Origin: Chthoniobacter flavus
Lineage (GTDB): Bacteria > Verrucomicrobiota > Verrucomicrobiia > Chthoniobacterales > Terrimicrobiaceae
Direction of reading: 5' to 3'
Length of the DNA: 38,787 bases
Assembly: GCA_945883435.1 (NCBI GenBank)
Contig: CAMCXK010000028.1
Span: 1-38,787 of the forward strand
Part shown: positions 1 through 8,394 of the stretch, in pieces
How positions within the stretch are numbered: the first letter of the stretch is position 1
How the letters are laid out: each line of letters begins with the position of its first letter
Translations under genes and position numbers: made by a program
Notes under the pieces: generated by a model
Databases searched by the model: none
What the model was told of the DNA's origin: nothing
The model's input: only the letters and a program-made list of their open reading frames with translations

Positions 1-887
1 TGCGGGCCCGGCGATTCAGGAACGGTGAGACTGGCGACGGCGTAGAGGTCACCCCGTTCGGTGGCGCTGGTGGGCAGTCCCATGCCTGGCAGACGGAATT
101 TTCGGCCCGATTGCGAACCCGGCGGGATTTTCAATTTCACGCGACCGCCGGGGGTGGGCACGGTGGCTGTCGTTCCCAGAACGGCCTCCCATGCTGGTAT
201 CTCAAGTTCGTAGTAGAGATCGGCCCCCTCGATTTCGAAGTCCGGGTGGCGTTGATATTTGACCCGGAGGAAAAGATCGCCCGAGGATCCTCCGGAGGCA
301 CCCGACCCGCCTTGGCCCGCCAAACGGATGCGCTGCCCGTCGCGGATGCCTTTCGGAATTTTCACTGTGTAGGTCTCGAGCTTTTTGGAATTGCCGCGGC
401 GGAAGGAAACTTGGCGCGACGATCCATTCATCGCCTCCTCGAGGGTGACGAGAAGATCGGCCTCGACATCCTGGCCACGCTGGGGCTCCTCCACTCCTCC
501 GCGCGCGCCGCGCATGCCGCCGAACATTTGCTCGAAGAAATCGCTGAATCCGGTTCCGCCAAACTGAATGTCCTCCTCGAAGCTCCGACCGGGACGGCGG
601 GTTGAAAATCCACCGGGTGACGTGCGTGACGAGAACCCGCCTTGCGGAGGGGGGCCTTGCTGCCAGTTGGCACCGAAGTCGTCGTAGCGCTTGCGTTTCT
701 CGGGATCGCCCAGCACCTCGTAAGCCTCGTTGATCTCCTTGAATTTCTCCTCCGCCGCCTTTTTGTCCTTCGCGGTGTCCGGATGGTGCTGGCGGGCCAG
801 TTTGCGGAATGCGGTTTTGATTTCGGCAGGGGTCGCGGACTTCGGGACTCCGAGGGTTTGGTAGTAATCGCGGAATTGCGCTGACAT
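1..887 (-). CDS. DnaJ/CbpA-like co-chaperone (3' end outside window)
   Basis: Hsp40 co-chaperone that would stimulate the ATPase of an Hsp70. Translation from the ATG at 887 gives a J domain (residues about 5-70) with the HPD motif at residues 35-37, then a Gly/Phe-rich linker, then the beta-sandwich substrate-binding domain. The DnaJ zinc-finger repeats (CxxCxGxG) are absent, so this is the class B/CbpA type rather than canonical DnaJ. The reading frame is still open at base 1, so the last residues are missing. It diverges from serS with 55 bp between the starts. An HscA-like Hsp70 lies 3.3 kb away and is a plausible but unproven partner. No strong Shine-Dalgarno is visible. Confidence 0.9.
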   Translation of the reverse strand, partial: MSAQFRDYYQTLGVPKSATPAEIKTAFRKLARQHHPDTAKDKKAAEEKFKEINEAYEVLGDPEKRKRYDDFGANWQQGPPPQGGFSSRTSPGGFSTRRPGRSFEEDIQFGGTGFSDFFEQMFGGMRGARGGVEEPQRGQDVEADLLVTLEEAMNGSSRQVSFRRGNSKKLETYTVKIPKGIRDGQRIRLAGQGGSGASGGSSGDLFLRVKYQRHPDFEIEGADLYYELEIPAWEAVLGTTATVPTPGGRVKLKIPPGSQSGRKFRLPGMGLPTSATERGDLYAVASLTVPESPGP

Positions 888-942
888 TTCGACGGGAATT
901 TTGTCTCTCAAGTTTGCCACCTTTCTGCCATCTGTCCAACCC

Positions 943-2217
943 ATGCTTGACATCCGCCTGATCCGGGAAAATCCCGACCACGTAAAATCGCGCCTGGCCA
1001 CCCGCGCCGGCGACCATTCCACCACGGTGGACCGCATTCTCGCTCTCGACGCCGAGCGGCGGGCTGCCGAGACACGTCTTCAAAACCTTCAAAGCGAGCG
1101 CAACCGCCTCAGCAAGGAGATCGGCCGTCTTCGTTCGACGGGCGGCGATTCCTCCGGTTTGGAGGCCCAGGTCAAATTCCATGCGGACGAGATGCAGAGT
1201 CTTTCAGCGACCGCCGAGTCCCTGAGTGCACGGCAGCAAACCGAGATTCTTCAACTGCCGAATCTTCCGCAGGCGACCGTCGCCACCGGGGCCGATGCCT
1301 CGGAGAATCCTGTTCTTCGCACATGGGGGATCAAGCCGTCGATCCAGCAACCACTCGACCACGTGGCGCTCGCGGAGGGACTCGGATTGATCGATTCCGC
1401 TCGGGCCGCAAAAATCAGCGGCAGCGGATTTGCGGTTTACACCGGCGCGGGTGCCCGGCTGGAACGTGCGTTGCTGAACTTTTTACTCGACCTTCACACC
1501 CGCCATCACGGCTACACCGAGGTCGCCACGCCCTTTTTGGTGAAGCGCGATTGCATGACCGGCACCGGGCAGTTGCCAAAGTTTGAAGAGGACATGTATG
1601 GCCTCGATGACGGGAGCGCATTTCTGGTGCCCACCGCCGAGGTGCCTGTGACCAACCTTCACCGCGAGGAAATCCTCCCGCTCGCAGCCCTGCCGGTGCG
1701 CTATGCCGCCTACACCCCCTGCTTCCGCCGCGAGGCGGGGTCGGCGGGCCGCGAGACCCGCGGACTGATCCGCATGCACCAGTTCGACAAGGTTGAACTC
1801 GTCAAAATTTGCCACCCCGAGCATTCCGCCACGGAGTTGGAGTCTCTCACCGCCGATGCCGAGCGGGTTCTTCAAATCCTCGAATTGCCCTACCGTGTGA
1901 TCGAACTCTGCACCGGAGACATGGGGTTCGGTTCCGCACGCACCTATGACATTGAAGTCTGGGCACCGGGCCAGAATGCGTATCTCGAGGTCTCGAGTTG
2001 CACGAATTTCGAGGAGTTTCAATCCCGCCGAATGAATCTCCGCTTCAAGGATGCCGATGGCAAAAACCGGTTTTGCCACACCCTGAATGGCTCGGGCACC
2101 GCCTTGGCGAGGCTCTATGTCGCCCTCCTGGAGAACGGCCAGCAAACCGACGGCACGGTCAACCTGCCGTCCGCCCTGCATTCCTATTTCGGTGACTCCC
2201 GGATCACCAAAGCCTGA
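943..2217 (+). CDS. serS: Seryl-tRNA synthetase
   Basis: Cytoplasmic class II aminoacyl-tRNA synthetase that charges tRNA-Ser with serine; 424 residues, the usual bacterial length. The N terminus reads MLDIRLIREN, the typical SerS start, which is why I take the ATG at 943 over the TTG at 901. Residues about 30-105 form the long helical coiled-coil arm that grips the tRNA-Ser variable arm. Class II motif 2 is visible as ETRGLIRMHQF, and motif 3 near the C terminus as NGSGTALARLYVALLENGQ. The next gene (tilS) appears to start 4 nt after the stop, so the two are probably co-transcribed and coupled. Confidence 0.97.
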   Translation: MLDIRLIRENPDHVKSRLATRAGDHSTTVDRILALDAERRAAETRLQNLQSERNRLSKEIGRLRSTGGDSSGLEAQVKFHADEMQSLSATAESLSARQQTEILQLPNLPQATVATGADASENPVLRTWGIKPSIQQPLDHVALAEGLGLIDSARAAKISGSGFAVYTGAGARLERALLNFLLDLHTRHHGYTEVATPFLVKRDCMTGTGQLPKFEEDMYGLDDGSAFLVPTAEVPVTNLHREEILPLAALPVRYAAYTPCFRREAGSAGRETRGLIRMHQFDKVELVKICHPEHSATELESLTADAERVLQILELPYRVIELCTGDMGFGSARTYDIEVWAPGQNAYLEVSSCTNFEEFQSRRMNLRFKDADGKNRFCHTLNGSGTALARLYVALLENGQQTDGTVNLPSALHSYFGDSRITKA

Positions 2218-2221
2218 CTCA

Positions 2222-3157
2222 TTGCTCGAGGAGGTCGGTCGCGCGCTGGAGAAAATTCCAAAGTCCTCCCGCCTTCTGGTTGGAGTGTCGGGAGGTCGCG
2301 ATTCGGTGGTTCTGCTCACAGCCCTTCTGGAGTCGGGACGGCGCAACCTGGTGGTGTGCCATCTCGACCACCGGCTACGAGGAAGGGCTTCCTCCGCCGA
2401 CGCGGCCTTCGTGCGCCGGTTGGCGCTCGCCCATCAACTGGTCATTTTGGAGGCGAGGGCGCGAACCGCCGGGTATGCGGAGGAAACCGGAAAGTCGCTT
2501 GAACTCGCCGCCCGGGAGCTGCGCCAGGCATTCTTCGCGGCTTGCGCCTCGCGGGCCCGTTGCCGTCGATTGGTTCTTGCCCACCATGCCGACGACCAGG
2601 TCGAAACCTGTCTTTTTCATTTCTTGCGAGGAACCGGTGCAGCCGGCCTGGCCGGAATGCGGCGGGTGAGCCATCGGGACGGACTGGACGTTTTTCGCCC
2701 GATGTTGGATGTCGACAGCTCCGCCATCGAGGCGTTCGCCCGGGAGCGGCGATTGAAGTATCGCACGGATGCGTCGAACACCTCGCCCGCGCACACGAGG
2801 AACCGCGTTCGGCACGGGATCCTTCCAGCAATCGAAGCGCACTGGGGAGGGGGCTTCCGTTCAGCGATCCGGCGAGCGGCGGAGATTGCCCGCGACGAGG
2901 ATGATTGGATGGATTCCCTGCTCCCGCCGACGGGTGATGTGCTCGATGTCAAAGTTCTCCGCTCCCTTCATCCGGCGGCACGTTCCCGGATGGTTTTGCA
3001 GTGGTTGCGGGTGTCTGGAGTTTCCGAGGCGGGGTATGCGGAAACCCGTCGTGTGCTGGAGTTGCTCAATCCCGCAGGCATTCCCGCGAAAGTCAACCTG
3101 CCCGGTGCGCTTCACGCGCGACGCCAATCGGGTCGTATTTTTCTCGAGGGTCCATGA
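2222..3157 (+). CDS. tilS: tRNA(Ile)-lysidine synthase, short form
   Basis: ATP-dependent enzyme that converts C34 of the CAU-anticodon tRNA-Ile to lysidine, switching it from Met to Ile decoding. The PP-loop motif SGGRDS lies near residue 22, followed by the family motifs HLDHRLRG and HHADDQVET. The protein is about 311 residues, so it has the N-terminal catalytic domain and the linker helices but little or nothing of the C-terminal TilS_C domain of the E. coli enzyme. There is no ATG at the right place; a TTG at 2222, 4 nt past the serS stop, is the best start and is inferred. The stop overlaps the next start as ATGA (3154-3157). Confidence 0.92.
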   Translation: MLEEVGRALEKIPKSSRLLVGVSGGRDSVVLLTALLESGRRNLVVCHLDHRLRGRASSADAAFVRRLALAHQLVILEARARTAGYAEETGKSLELAARELRQAFFAACASRARCRRLVLAHHADDQVETCLFHFLRGTGAAGLAGMRRVSHRDGLDVFRPMLDVDSSAIEAFARERRLKYRTDASNTSPAHTRNRVRHGILPAIEAHWGGGFRSAIRRAAEIARDEDDWMDSLLPPTGDVLDVKVLRSLHPAARSRMVLQWLRVSGVSEAGYAETRRVLELLNPAGIPAKVNLPGALHARRQSGRIFLEGP

Positions 3158-3849
3158 GATTGCGCTTGGCACTCCGGTCCGGTTGGCAGGCAGCCCGTTC
3201 CAACTTCGTGCCCGGGCTCATCCTCCAAGCCGCGATGCTGGTCTTTTTGACGGCCTATTTGTCCCACGATGGGTTTCGCGATTTTTTAGACCGCGTGGCT
3301 GTGGTCCGCCGTGAAATGGATTATGGATTCGCTTTTCTCAGTAATATTTTTGCGGGCGCAGTGCTGCCTGAAATACTCCGGATTGTGGTCTTTCAAAAAG
3401 GTCGCATTTCCAAGGTGAACGTGGTGGGCATTTTAACCGTGGCACCGGTGTGGGGAGTCATGGGTGTGGTGGTGGATTTTTTCTACCGATGCCAGTTGGC
3501 ATGGTTTGGCGACAGCGTGGCTCCACTGGTGATCCTGACCAAGGTCGCCGTCGACCAGTTCATCTACAGTCCGTTTTTTTCGAATCCTGTCATCAATGCC
3601 TACCTGACCTGGAGGCAGGCGGGTTTCCGCTCGTGCGCCTTGGACGAGATATTTTCATCCGCCTTCGTTTTCGACCGTTTGTTGCCCGCGCAAATGGCGG
3701 GATGGACGGTTTGGATTCCCGGGGTGAGTCTTGTTTACTTTATGCCTCCGCTTCTTCAAATGCCGGTGGCGGTTTTGATCGGATGCTTCTGGTCTCTGAT
3801 TTTGACGTCCATCCAGGACAACGCCCGCACTCGATACCCGGCCGTTTGA
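3154..3849 (+). CDS. Mpv17/PMP22-like integral membrane protein
   Basis: A 231-residue membrane protein with about four hydrophobic segments. Three landmarks fit the Mpv17/PMP22 family, which is best known from eukaryotic peroxisomes and mitochondria. They are a central Gly-rich helix leading into a D-FFYR segment (residues about 97-112), the K..xDQ...xP signature as KVAVDQFIYSP (residues about 130-140), and a C-terminal W..W.P....F..P block ending in W plus a small residue. Function in bacteria is unknown; eukaryotic members are thought to affect membrane permeability or metabolite handling. Its ATG overlaps the tilS stop, so it is translationally coupled to tRNA modification. The family call is from memory of the motifs, not from a search. 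Confidence 0.6.
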   Translation: MRLRLALRSGWQAARSNFVPGLILQAAMLVFLTAYLSHDGFRDFLDRVAVVRREMDYGFAFLSNIFAGAVLPEILRIVVFQKGRISKVNVVGILTVAPVWGVMGVVVDFFYRCQLAWFGDSVAPLVILTKVAVDQFIYSPFFSNPVINAYLTWRQAGFRSCALDEIFSSAFVFDRLLPAQMAGWTVWIPGVSLVYFMPPLLQMPVAVLIGCFWSLILTSIQDNARTRYPAV

Positions 3850-3893
3850 TCTTTCCCGTTTGCGCGTTCCGTTGATCCCGCTACCATCCGACC

Positions 3894-4148
3894 ATGCCTA
3901 AAGACGATTATGTGTCCACGCCCGGCGTGGTGGTGGATGTTCTCCCGGGAACCCTGTTTCGCGTGAAGTTGCCGAACGATCACGTCGTGCTCGCCCATAT
4001 TTCGGGAAAAATGAGGAAAAACTTCATTCGCATTGTGCCTGGGGACAATGTCACCGTGGAAATCTCGCCTTATGATTTGACAAAGGGACGTATCACCTTC
4101 CGGGAATCAGGGGCTCCTCCGTCGTCCTCTTACAAGCGCTCCCGCTGA
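3894..4148 (+). CDS. infA: Translation initiation factor IF-1
   Basis: Small S1/OB-fold protein that binds the 30S A site during initiation. It is 84 residues, slightly longer than the usual 71-73 because of a basic Ser/Pro-rich C-terminal extension after the GRITFR segment. The family core is clear: [14 protein letters not shown], then [14 protein letters not shown], then IRIVPGD and PYDLTKGRI. It lies 34 bp upstream of an Hsp70-type gene on the same strand. This differs from the common placement of infA near ribosomal protein operons, so it may be one of several paralogous IF-1 genes; the window cannot show that. Confidence 0.95.
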   Translation: MPKDDYVSTPGVVVDVLPGTLFRVKLPNDHVVLAHISGKMRKNFIRIVPGDNVTVEISPYDLTKGRITFRESGAPPSSSYKRSR

Positions 4149-4182
4149 CTCACTCCAGGCAACCCCTTCTCGTCTCGGATTC

Positions 4183-5880
4183 ATGATCGCGGGAATCGAT
4201 CTTGGCACCACCCATTCGCTTGCGGGTCTTATGTGCGACGGTCTTCCGGTGCTTGTTCCCGACTTGTCGGGACGGCGGCTGACGCCCTCCGTGGTCTGGT
4301 TTCCACAGGATGCCGAGCCAGTGGCCGGGTGGGAGGCGATTGAGGCGATGGCGCATGATCCCGCCCGCGTGATTGCTTCATCCAAGCGTTGGATCGGGCG
4401 CAGGGTTTCAGGCGGCGATGTTCCAAGCAGGGCAGGGGAACCCGGCGCCGATGGAATGTTTCGACTGCCCCACCGTGAGGTTTCCGCCGAGGAGGTGGCC
4501 GCCTGCATCTTGCGGAAGTTGCGGGGCGATCTCAAACGGTTTGCCGGCGCGGATGTGAACCGCGCGGTGATCACAGTGCCCGCATATTTCAACGACGCCC
4601 AGCGCAGCGCGACGAAGCGGGCCGGCGAGGCGGCCGGGTTTGTCGTGGAACGCATTTTGAGCGAACCGACGGCGGCGGCTCTGGCCTATGGTCTCGACCG
4701 CCTCGGGATGAGCGCTCGCGTGGCCGTTTACGATCTGGGCGGGGGCACATTCGATGTCTCGATTCTCGAGCTTGACCAAGGGGTCTTTGAAGTTCTGGCC
4801 ACCAACGGCAATACCCGTCTCGGAGGAGACGATCTCGACAAGGCCCTCGCGACCTCTTGGGGGATCACCCCTCCGGAAGCCGAGAAAATCAAATGCCTTC
4901 TCGGCGGGACGGACCGGGTGGATTTCCAGGGACATGTTTTCAACCGTGCTGAACTCGATGCCATCTGCCGCCCGCTCATCGAGTCGACGCGTCTCCACTG
5001 CCAAAGATCGCTGGCCGATGCCGGCCTGAGTGCCTCCGATCTGGATGCCGTGGTTCTGGTGGGAGGAGCCACGCGAATGCCGCTTGTTCGCTCTTTTGTG
5101 CAGGAGATTTTTCAACGTGAACCCGACGTGAGCCAACACCCCGACGAGGCCGTGGCGCTGGGGGCAACGATTCAAGCAGGGATTCTCGAGGGGGCGCTTT
5201 CGGCATTGACCCTGCTGGACGTGACTCCTCTCTCGCTGGGCATCGAGACATTCGGGGGATTGATGAATGTTTTGATTCCCCGCAACAGCACCATTCCCTG
5301 CAAAAAAGGCGAGATGTTCACCAACGCCGTTTCCGGGCAGGCGGAAATGCGTATCTCCATTCTTCAAGGGGAACGCGAGATGGCGCGCGACAACTGGAAG
5401 CTCGGTGAACTCGTCATTCCTTTCCCACCCTCGCCCAAGGGTCAGGCGCGTGTGGGTGTGCAATTCGAAATCGACGCAAACGGCATCTTGCAAGTCCTGG
5501 CCCGGGACACCGCCACGGGAACCGACCGCTGCCTGGCGATCTCCAGCGCGGTGGATGTGACGGATGAGGCTGTTGAAAAAATGCTGGGCGACTCCTTGGA
5601 ACATGCCATTTCCGATGTGGACGAACGCGTGTTCACGGAGACCCGGATCAAAGCCCTGGAGATGCTTCCCGCTCTCGAAATCGTGCTGGCCGGACTGGGC
5701 GAGGATTTGGAGGCATCGATCCGGCTCAAGGTGGATGACTTGGTGTCCGCCATTCATCGGGCGATTGCCGCGCGGGCGACGCAGGAACTGAAATTATTGA
5801 TTCGCGACCTTGATATTCTCACCGAGCCACTGGCGGCCGAGTTTCTCGAAAAGTCGCTGGACCTGCGCGATCCCGGCTAG
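4183..5880 (+). CDS. Hsp70-family chaperone, short HscA-like
   Basis: ATP-dependent chaperone of 565 residues. ATPase signatures are intact: GIDLGTTHS (4-12), catalytic Lys in SSKRWIG (about residue 68), DLGGGTFD (184-191) and the adenosine motif VLVGGATRMP (291-300). An interdomain linker LTLLDVTPLSLG (about 342-353) leads to a beta substrate-binding domain (to about 465) and a shortened helical lid. The C-terminal half resembles HscA more than DnaK and there is no DnaK-type EEVD-like tail. The stretch between GGDDLD (214-219) and VVLVGG is about 20 residues shorter than in HscA and about 33 shorter than in DnaK. No iscU, hscB or fdx gene is nearby, so a role in Fe-S assembly is not supported by context. 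Confidence 0.9.
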   Translation: MIAGIDLGTTHSLAGLMCDGLPVLVPDLSGRRLTPSVVWFPQDAEPVAGWEAIEAMAHDPARVIASSKRWIGRRVSGGDVPSRAGEPGADGMFRLPHREVSAEEVAACILRKLRGDLKRFAGADVNRAVITVPAYFNDAQRSATKRAGEAAGFVVERILSEPTAAALAYGLDRLGMSARVAVYDLGGGTFDVSILELDQGVFEVLATNGNTRLGGDDLDKALATSWGITPPEAEKIKCLLGGTDRVDFQGHVFNRAELDAICRPLIESTRLHCQRSLADAGLSASDLDAVVLVGGATRMPLVRSFVQEIFQREPDVSQHPDEAVALGATIQAGILEGALSALTLLDVTPLSLGIETFGGLMNVLIPRNSTIPCKKGEMFTNAVSGQAEMRISILQGEREMARDNWKLGELVIPFPPSPKGQARVGVQFEIDANGILQVLARDTATGTDRCLAISSAVDVTDEAVEKMLGDSLEHAISDVDERVFTETRIKALEMLPALEIVLAGLGEDLEASIRLKVDDLVSAIHRAIAARATQELKLLIRDLDILTEPLAAEFLEKSLDLRDPG

Positions 5881-5885
5881 CCGCG

Positions 5886-6602
5886 CTACCTTTTCAGCAG
5901 CCCGTAGAGAACGATGCACCGGAGGGCGCTCACGCCGTCGCGCCAACCGATTTTTTTGCCCTCCGCGTAGGTTCGGCCGTGATAGGAGATCGCGACCTCG
6001 TAGATACGGGCTCCCGCACGGGCGATCTTGGCGGTGACCTCGGGTTCGAATCCAAACCGGTCTTCCACAAGATGGATGCCCTGGATCAATTCCCTCGGGA
6101 AAACTTTGTAGCAGGCCTCCATGTCGGTGAGGTTCAAGTTGGTGGCCATGTTGGAGAGCAATGTGAGAAGCCCGTTTCCCACCGAGTGCCAGAAATAAAG
6201 CACGCGGTGCTCGTGCGAACCGATAAAGCGGGATCCAAAGACGGCGTCCGCCTTTCCGCTCCACAGAGGACGGAGGAGGGCGCTGTATTCCGCGGGATCG
6301 TATTCCAGATCGGCATCCTGAATCAGGACATAATCTCCACGGCATTCCCGGATGCCGGTGCGCAGTGCCGCTCCTTTGCCCCGGTTGAACTCATGGCGGA
6401 ATACGCGGACCCGGTTGTCGCACGCGGCAATCTCCTGCACCCGCTCGGCGGAGCCATCCCTGGAGCAGTCGTCCACCACCACAACTTCCAGAACACTTGG
6501 CTGATTCAACACCGCTTCAATAACCCGATCAATCGTGTCCCTTTCGTTGTAGAGAGGAATGACAACGCTCACGCTTTTCAACTGTGCTGTGGAATCGGCC
6601 AT
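5886..6602 (-). CDS. GT2 glycosyltransferase, polyprenyl-phosphate mannosyltransferase type
   Basis: A 238-residue GT-A fold enzyme of the dolichol/polyprenyl-phosphate mannose synthase group, expected to move a sugar from a nucleotide donor to a lipid phosphate at the inner face of the membrane. It starts with VSVVIPLYNE, followed by the UDP/GDP-binding DDCSRDGS (about 42-49) and the metal-binding QDADLEYDP (about 95-103). The acceptor region carries the GFEPE.TAKIAR segment typical of the group. There are no C-terminal transmembrane helices, so it is the soluble DPM1-like form. It converges on the Hsp70 gene (5 bp between stops) and diverges from the oxidoreductase gene at 6737. Sugar specificity cannot be read from sequence. 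Confidence 0.88.
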   Translation of the reverse strand: MADSTAQLKSVSVVIPLYNERDTIDRVIEAVLNQPSVLEVVVVDDCSRDGSAERVQEIAACDNRVRVFRHEFNRGKGAALRTGIRECRGDYVLIQDADLEYDPAEYSALLRPLWSGKADAVFGSRFIGSHEHRVLYFWHSVGNGLLTLLSNMATNLNLTDMEACYKVFPRELIQGIHLVEDRFGFEPEVTAKIARAGARIYEVAISYHGRTYAEGKKIGWRDGVSALRCIVLYGLLKR

Positions 6603-6736
6603 GGCACGGCAATCGACACCCCGGATCCGTTTTCGTCAACGCCGAACCTCGCCGCAAAACGCCCCCAAGCTTGTCCGCGAGGGATGTCATCTTCGCGCTT
6701 TTCGAAGGCCCTTGCTTCCTCTACCAACATCGCCTC

Positions 6737-7852
6737 ATGAGTTTTTCAAATCCCTCTCAAGTTTCCGTTGGCATCATCGGCTGTGGAAACATCTTTCCCG
6801 CCTACGTCCGTGGATTGCGAATGTTCCGGATTCTGAATCTCAAAGCCTGTGCGGATTTGAACCCCGATTCCGCCAAGGCCCGGGCCGAGGAATTCGGGAT
6901 CGAGTCGCGAACGATCAACGGTCTGCTGGCCGATCCCACCATCGACCTTGTGGTCAATCTCACCGTGCCCCAGGCGCACGCCCGTGTGGGAATGGACATC
7001 CTCCGCGCTGGAAAGCACGTTTACAGCGAGAAACCGCTGGCGATCGATCTGGACGAAGGGGCCCAGCTTCTCGACCTGGCCCGCGAATCAGGACTGCGCG
7101 TGGGGTGCGCTCCGGACACTTTTCTCGGTGCGGGTCTTCAGACCTGCCGCAAGCTCATCGACGACGGCTGGATCGGCACTCCGACTTCCGGCACCGCATT
7201 CATGTTGCAAGCCGGTCCGGAATCGTGGCATCCCAACCCCGCTTTTTTTTATCAAAAAGGCGCAGGCCCCCTCATGGACATGGGACCTTATTACGTCACC
7301 GCACTGGTGCACCTATTGGGACCGGTTTCCTCGGTGACGGCGGTGACCTCCGCCCCGCGCCGCGAGCGCCTCGCCACCTGCAAGGAGCAATTTGGAACCC
7401 TTCTGCCGGTGGAGGTTCCCACCCACTACAGTGGAAGCCTTGTTTTTGCCTCGGGAGCCGTGGTGTCCATGACCATCAGCTTCGACGTTCACTCCCATCG
7501 GCACTCGCCCATCGAAATCTATGGTTCTGGCGGCAGCCTTGCGGTGCCCGATCCGAACACCTTCGGCGGCCCGGTGTCCGTGAGACCTGCGGGATGCAAG
7601 GAATGGGGGGAAATCCCCCTCGTTCACGGGTATCCGGAAAACTCCCGGGGCATCGGCGTGGCGGATATGGCGCATGCCATCCGCTCGGGACGTCCCCATC
7701 GCTGCGATGGGGCGTTGGCATTCCACGCCCTTGAAGTCATGCAGGCCTTTGAAAGGTCGAGTATTCTTGGCCAACGTGTGGAGATCGCGCGTGCCTCGGC
7801 CCAACCGGCGGCCTTTCCGCTGGGGTTGCTGCCCGGAGTCCTTGACGAGTGA
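6737..7852 (+). CDS. Gfo/Idh/MocA-family NAD(P)-dependent oxidoreductase
   Basis: A 371-residue oxidoreductase, probably acting on a sugar or cyclitol. The N-terminal Rossmann fold shows VGIIGCGNIF (11-20) and the family EKP motif in YSEKPLAIDLDEG (near residue 97). The second domain has the conserved GPLMDMGPYYVTALVHLLGP block. The open frame extends upstream, but the extra 51 residues are unlike the family, so the ATG at 6737 just before the Rossmann strand is chosen. It is followed 24 bp later by a DUF6428-like gene on the same strand; a shared transcript is likely, but a shared pathway is not obvious. The substrate is unknown. Confidence 0.88.
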   Translation: MSFSNPSQVSVGIIGCGNIFPAYVRGLRMFRILNLKACADLNPDSAKARAEEFGIESRTINGLLADPTIDLVVNLTVPQAHARVGMDILRAGKHVYSEKPLAIDLDEGAQLLDLARESGLRVGCAPDTFLGAGLQTCRKLIDDGWIGTPTSGTAFMLQAGPESWHPNPAFFYQKGAGPLMDMGPYYVTALVHLLGPVSSVTAVTSAPRRERLATCKEQFGTLLPVEVPTHYSGSLVFASGAVVSMTISFDVHSHRHSPIEIYGSGGSLAVPDPNTFGGPVSVRPAGCKEWGEIPLVHGYPENSRGIGVADMAHAIRSGRPHRCDGALAFHALEVMQAFERSSILGQRVEIARASAQPAAFPLGLLPGVLDE

Positions 7853-7876
7853 TCTGGTTGCGGCAGTCTCGCCAAT

Positions 7877-8335
7877 ATGAGCGCCCCATTCACAACGGCC
7901 GTTTTTCGTGAACTTCTCGACGCGCATGCCACAGCGAGGGTTGTCTTTCAGTTGCCGGATGGTGGCTGGATTCCGGCGCATGCCCATGTGACCGAGGTTG
8001 GTCGAATCGATTACACTTTTCTGGATTGTGGAGGCACATCGCGAAAGTCCTCCGCTTGTCGCCTGCAAACGTGGGTTGCGGAGGACATCGATCACCGACT
8101 GCCTGCCGGAAAATTGTCCTCGATTCTCCGGCGGGCCAGCGAAGCGCTGGATTTGGAGGCACTCCCGCTGGAAGTCGAATACGAAGATGGTCTGGTCGCT
8201 CAGTTTCCTGTCGAAATTGCCGGCTTGTCTGGAGACGATCTGGTCGTTTCCTTGGGGTGGCGCCACACCGACTGCCTGGCCAAGGATGTGTGTCTGCCGC
8301 AGGCGGGCTGCGGGGAGGGGACGGGTTGCTGTTGA
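7877..8335 (+). CDS. DUF6428-like protein with Cys-rich tail
   Basis: A 152-residue soluble protein of unknown function. The pattern FQLPDGGWIPAHAHVTEVG (about 24-42), then FLDCGG, then WVAEDIDHRL and the terminal CGEGTGCC matches what I recall of the DUF6428 family. That family is found in Bacteroidota and related phyla, often near arsenic or metal genes. The seven or so Cys residues, including the terminal CC and the CLAKDVCLPQAGC segment, suggest metal or thiol chemistry; this is inference. No ars gene is in the window. The start is the ATG at 7877; the oxidoreductase gene ends 24 bp upstream and a membrane protein gene begins 59 bp downstream. Confidence 0.65.
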   Translation: MSAPFTTAVFRELLDAHATARVVFQLPDGGWIPAHAHVTEVGRIDYTFLDCGGTSRKSSACRLQTWVAEDIDHRLPAGKLSSILRRASEALDLEALPLEVEYEDGLVAQFPVEIAGLSGDDLVVSLGWRHTDCLAKDVCLPQAGCGEGTGCC

Positions 8336-8394
8336 TTGTCCGCGGTGAATTCCCGGTCCTTGTCGTCTCCAAGGCGAACGGATAACCAATTTCC

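Noticed and set aside
202-1182. 326-residue minus-strand frame at the window start
   Set aside because: Overlaps both the DnaJ-like gene in another frame and serS; Arg-rich with no family features.
4408-5757. 449-residue minus-strand open frame opposite the Hsp70 gene
   Set aside because: Antisense to a clear Hsp70; composition is the mirror of the sense codons, no domain seen.
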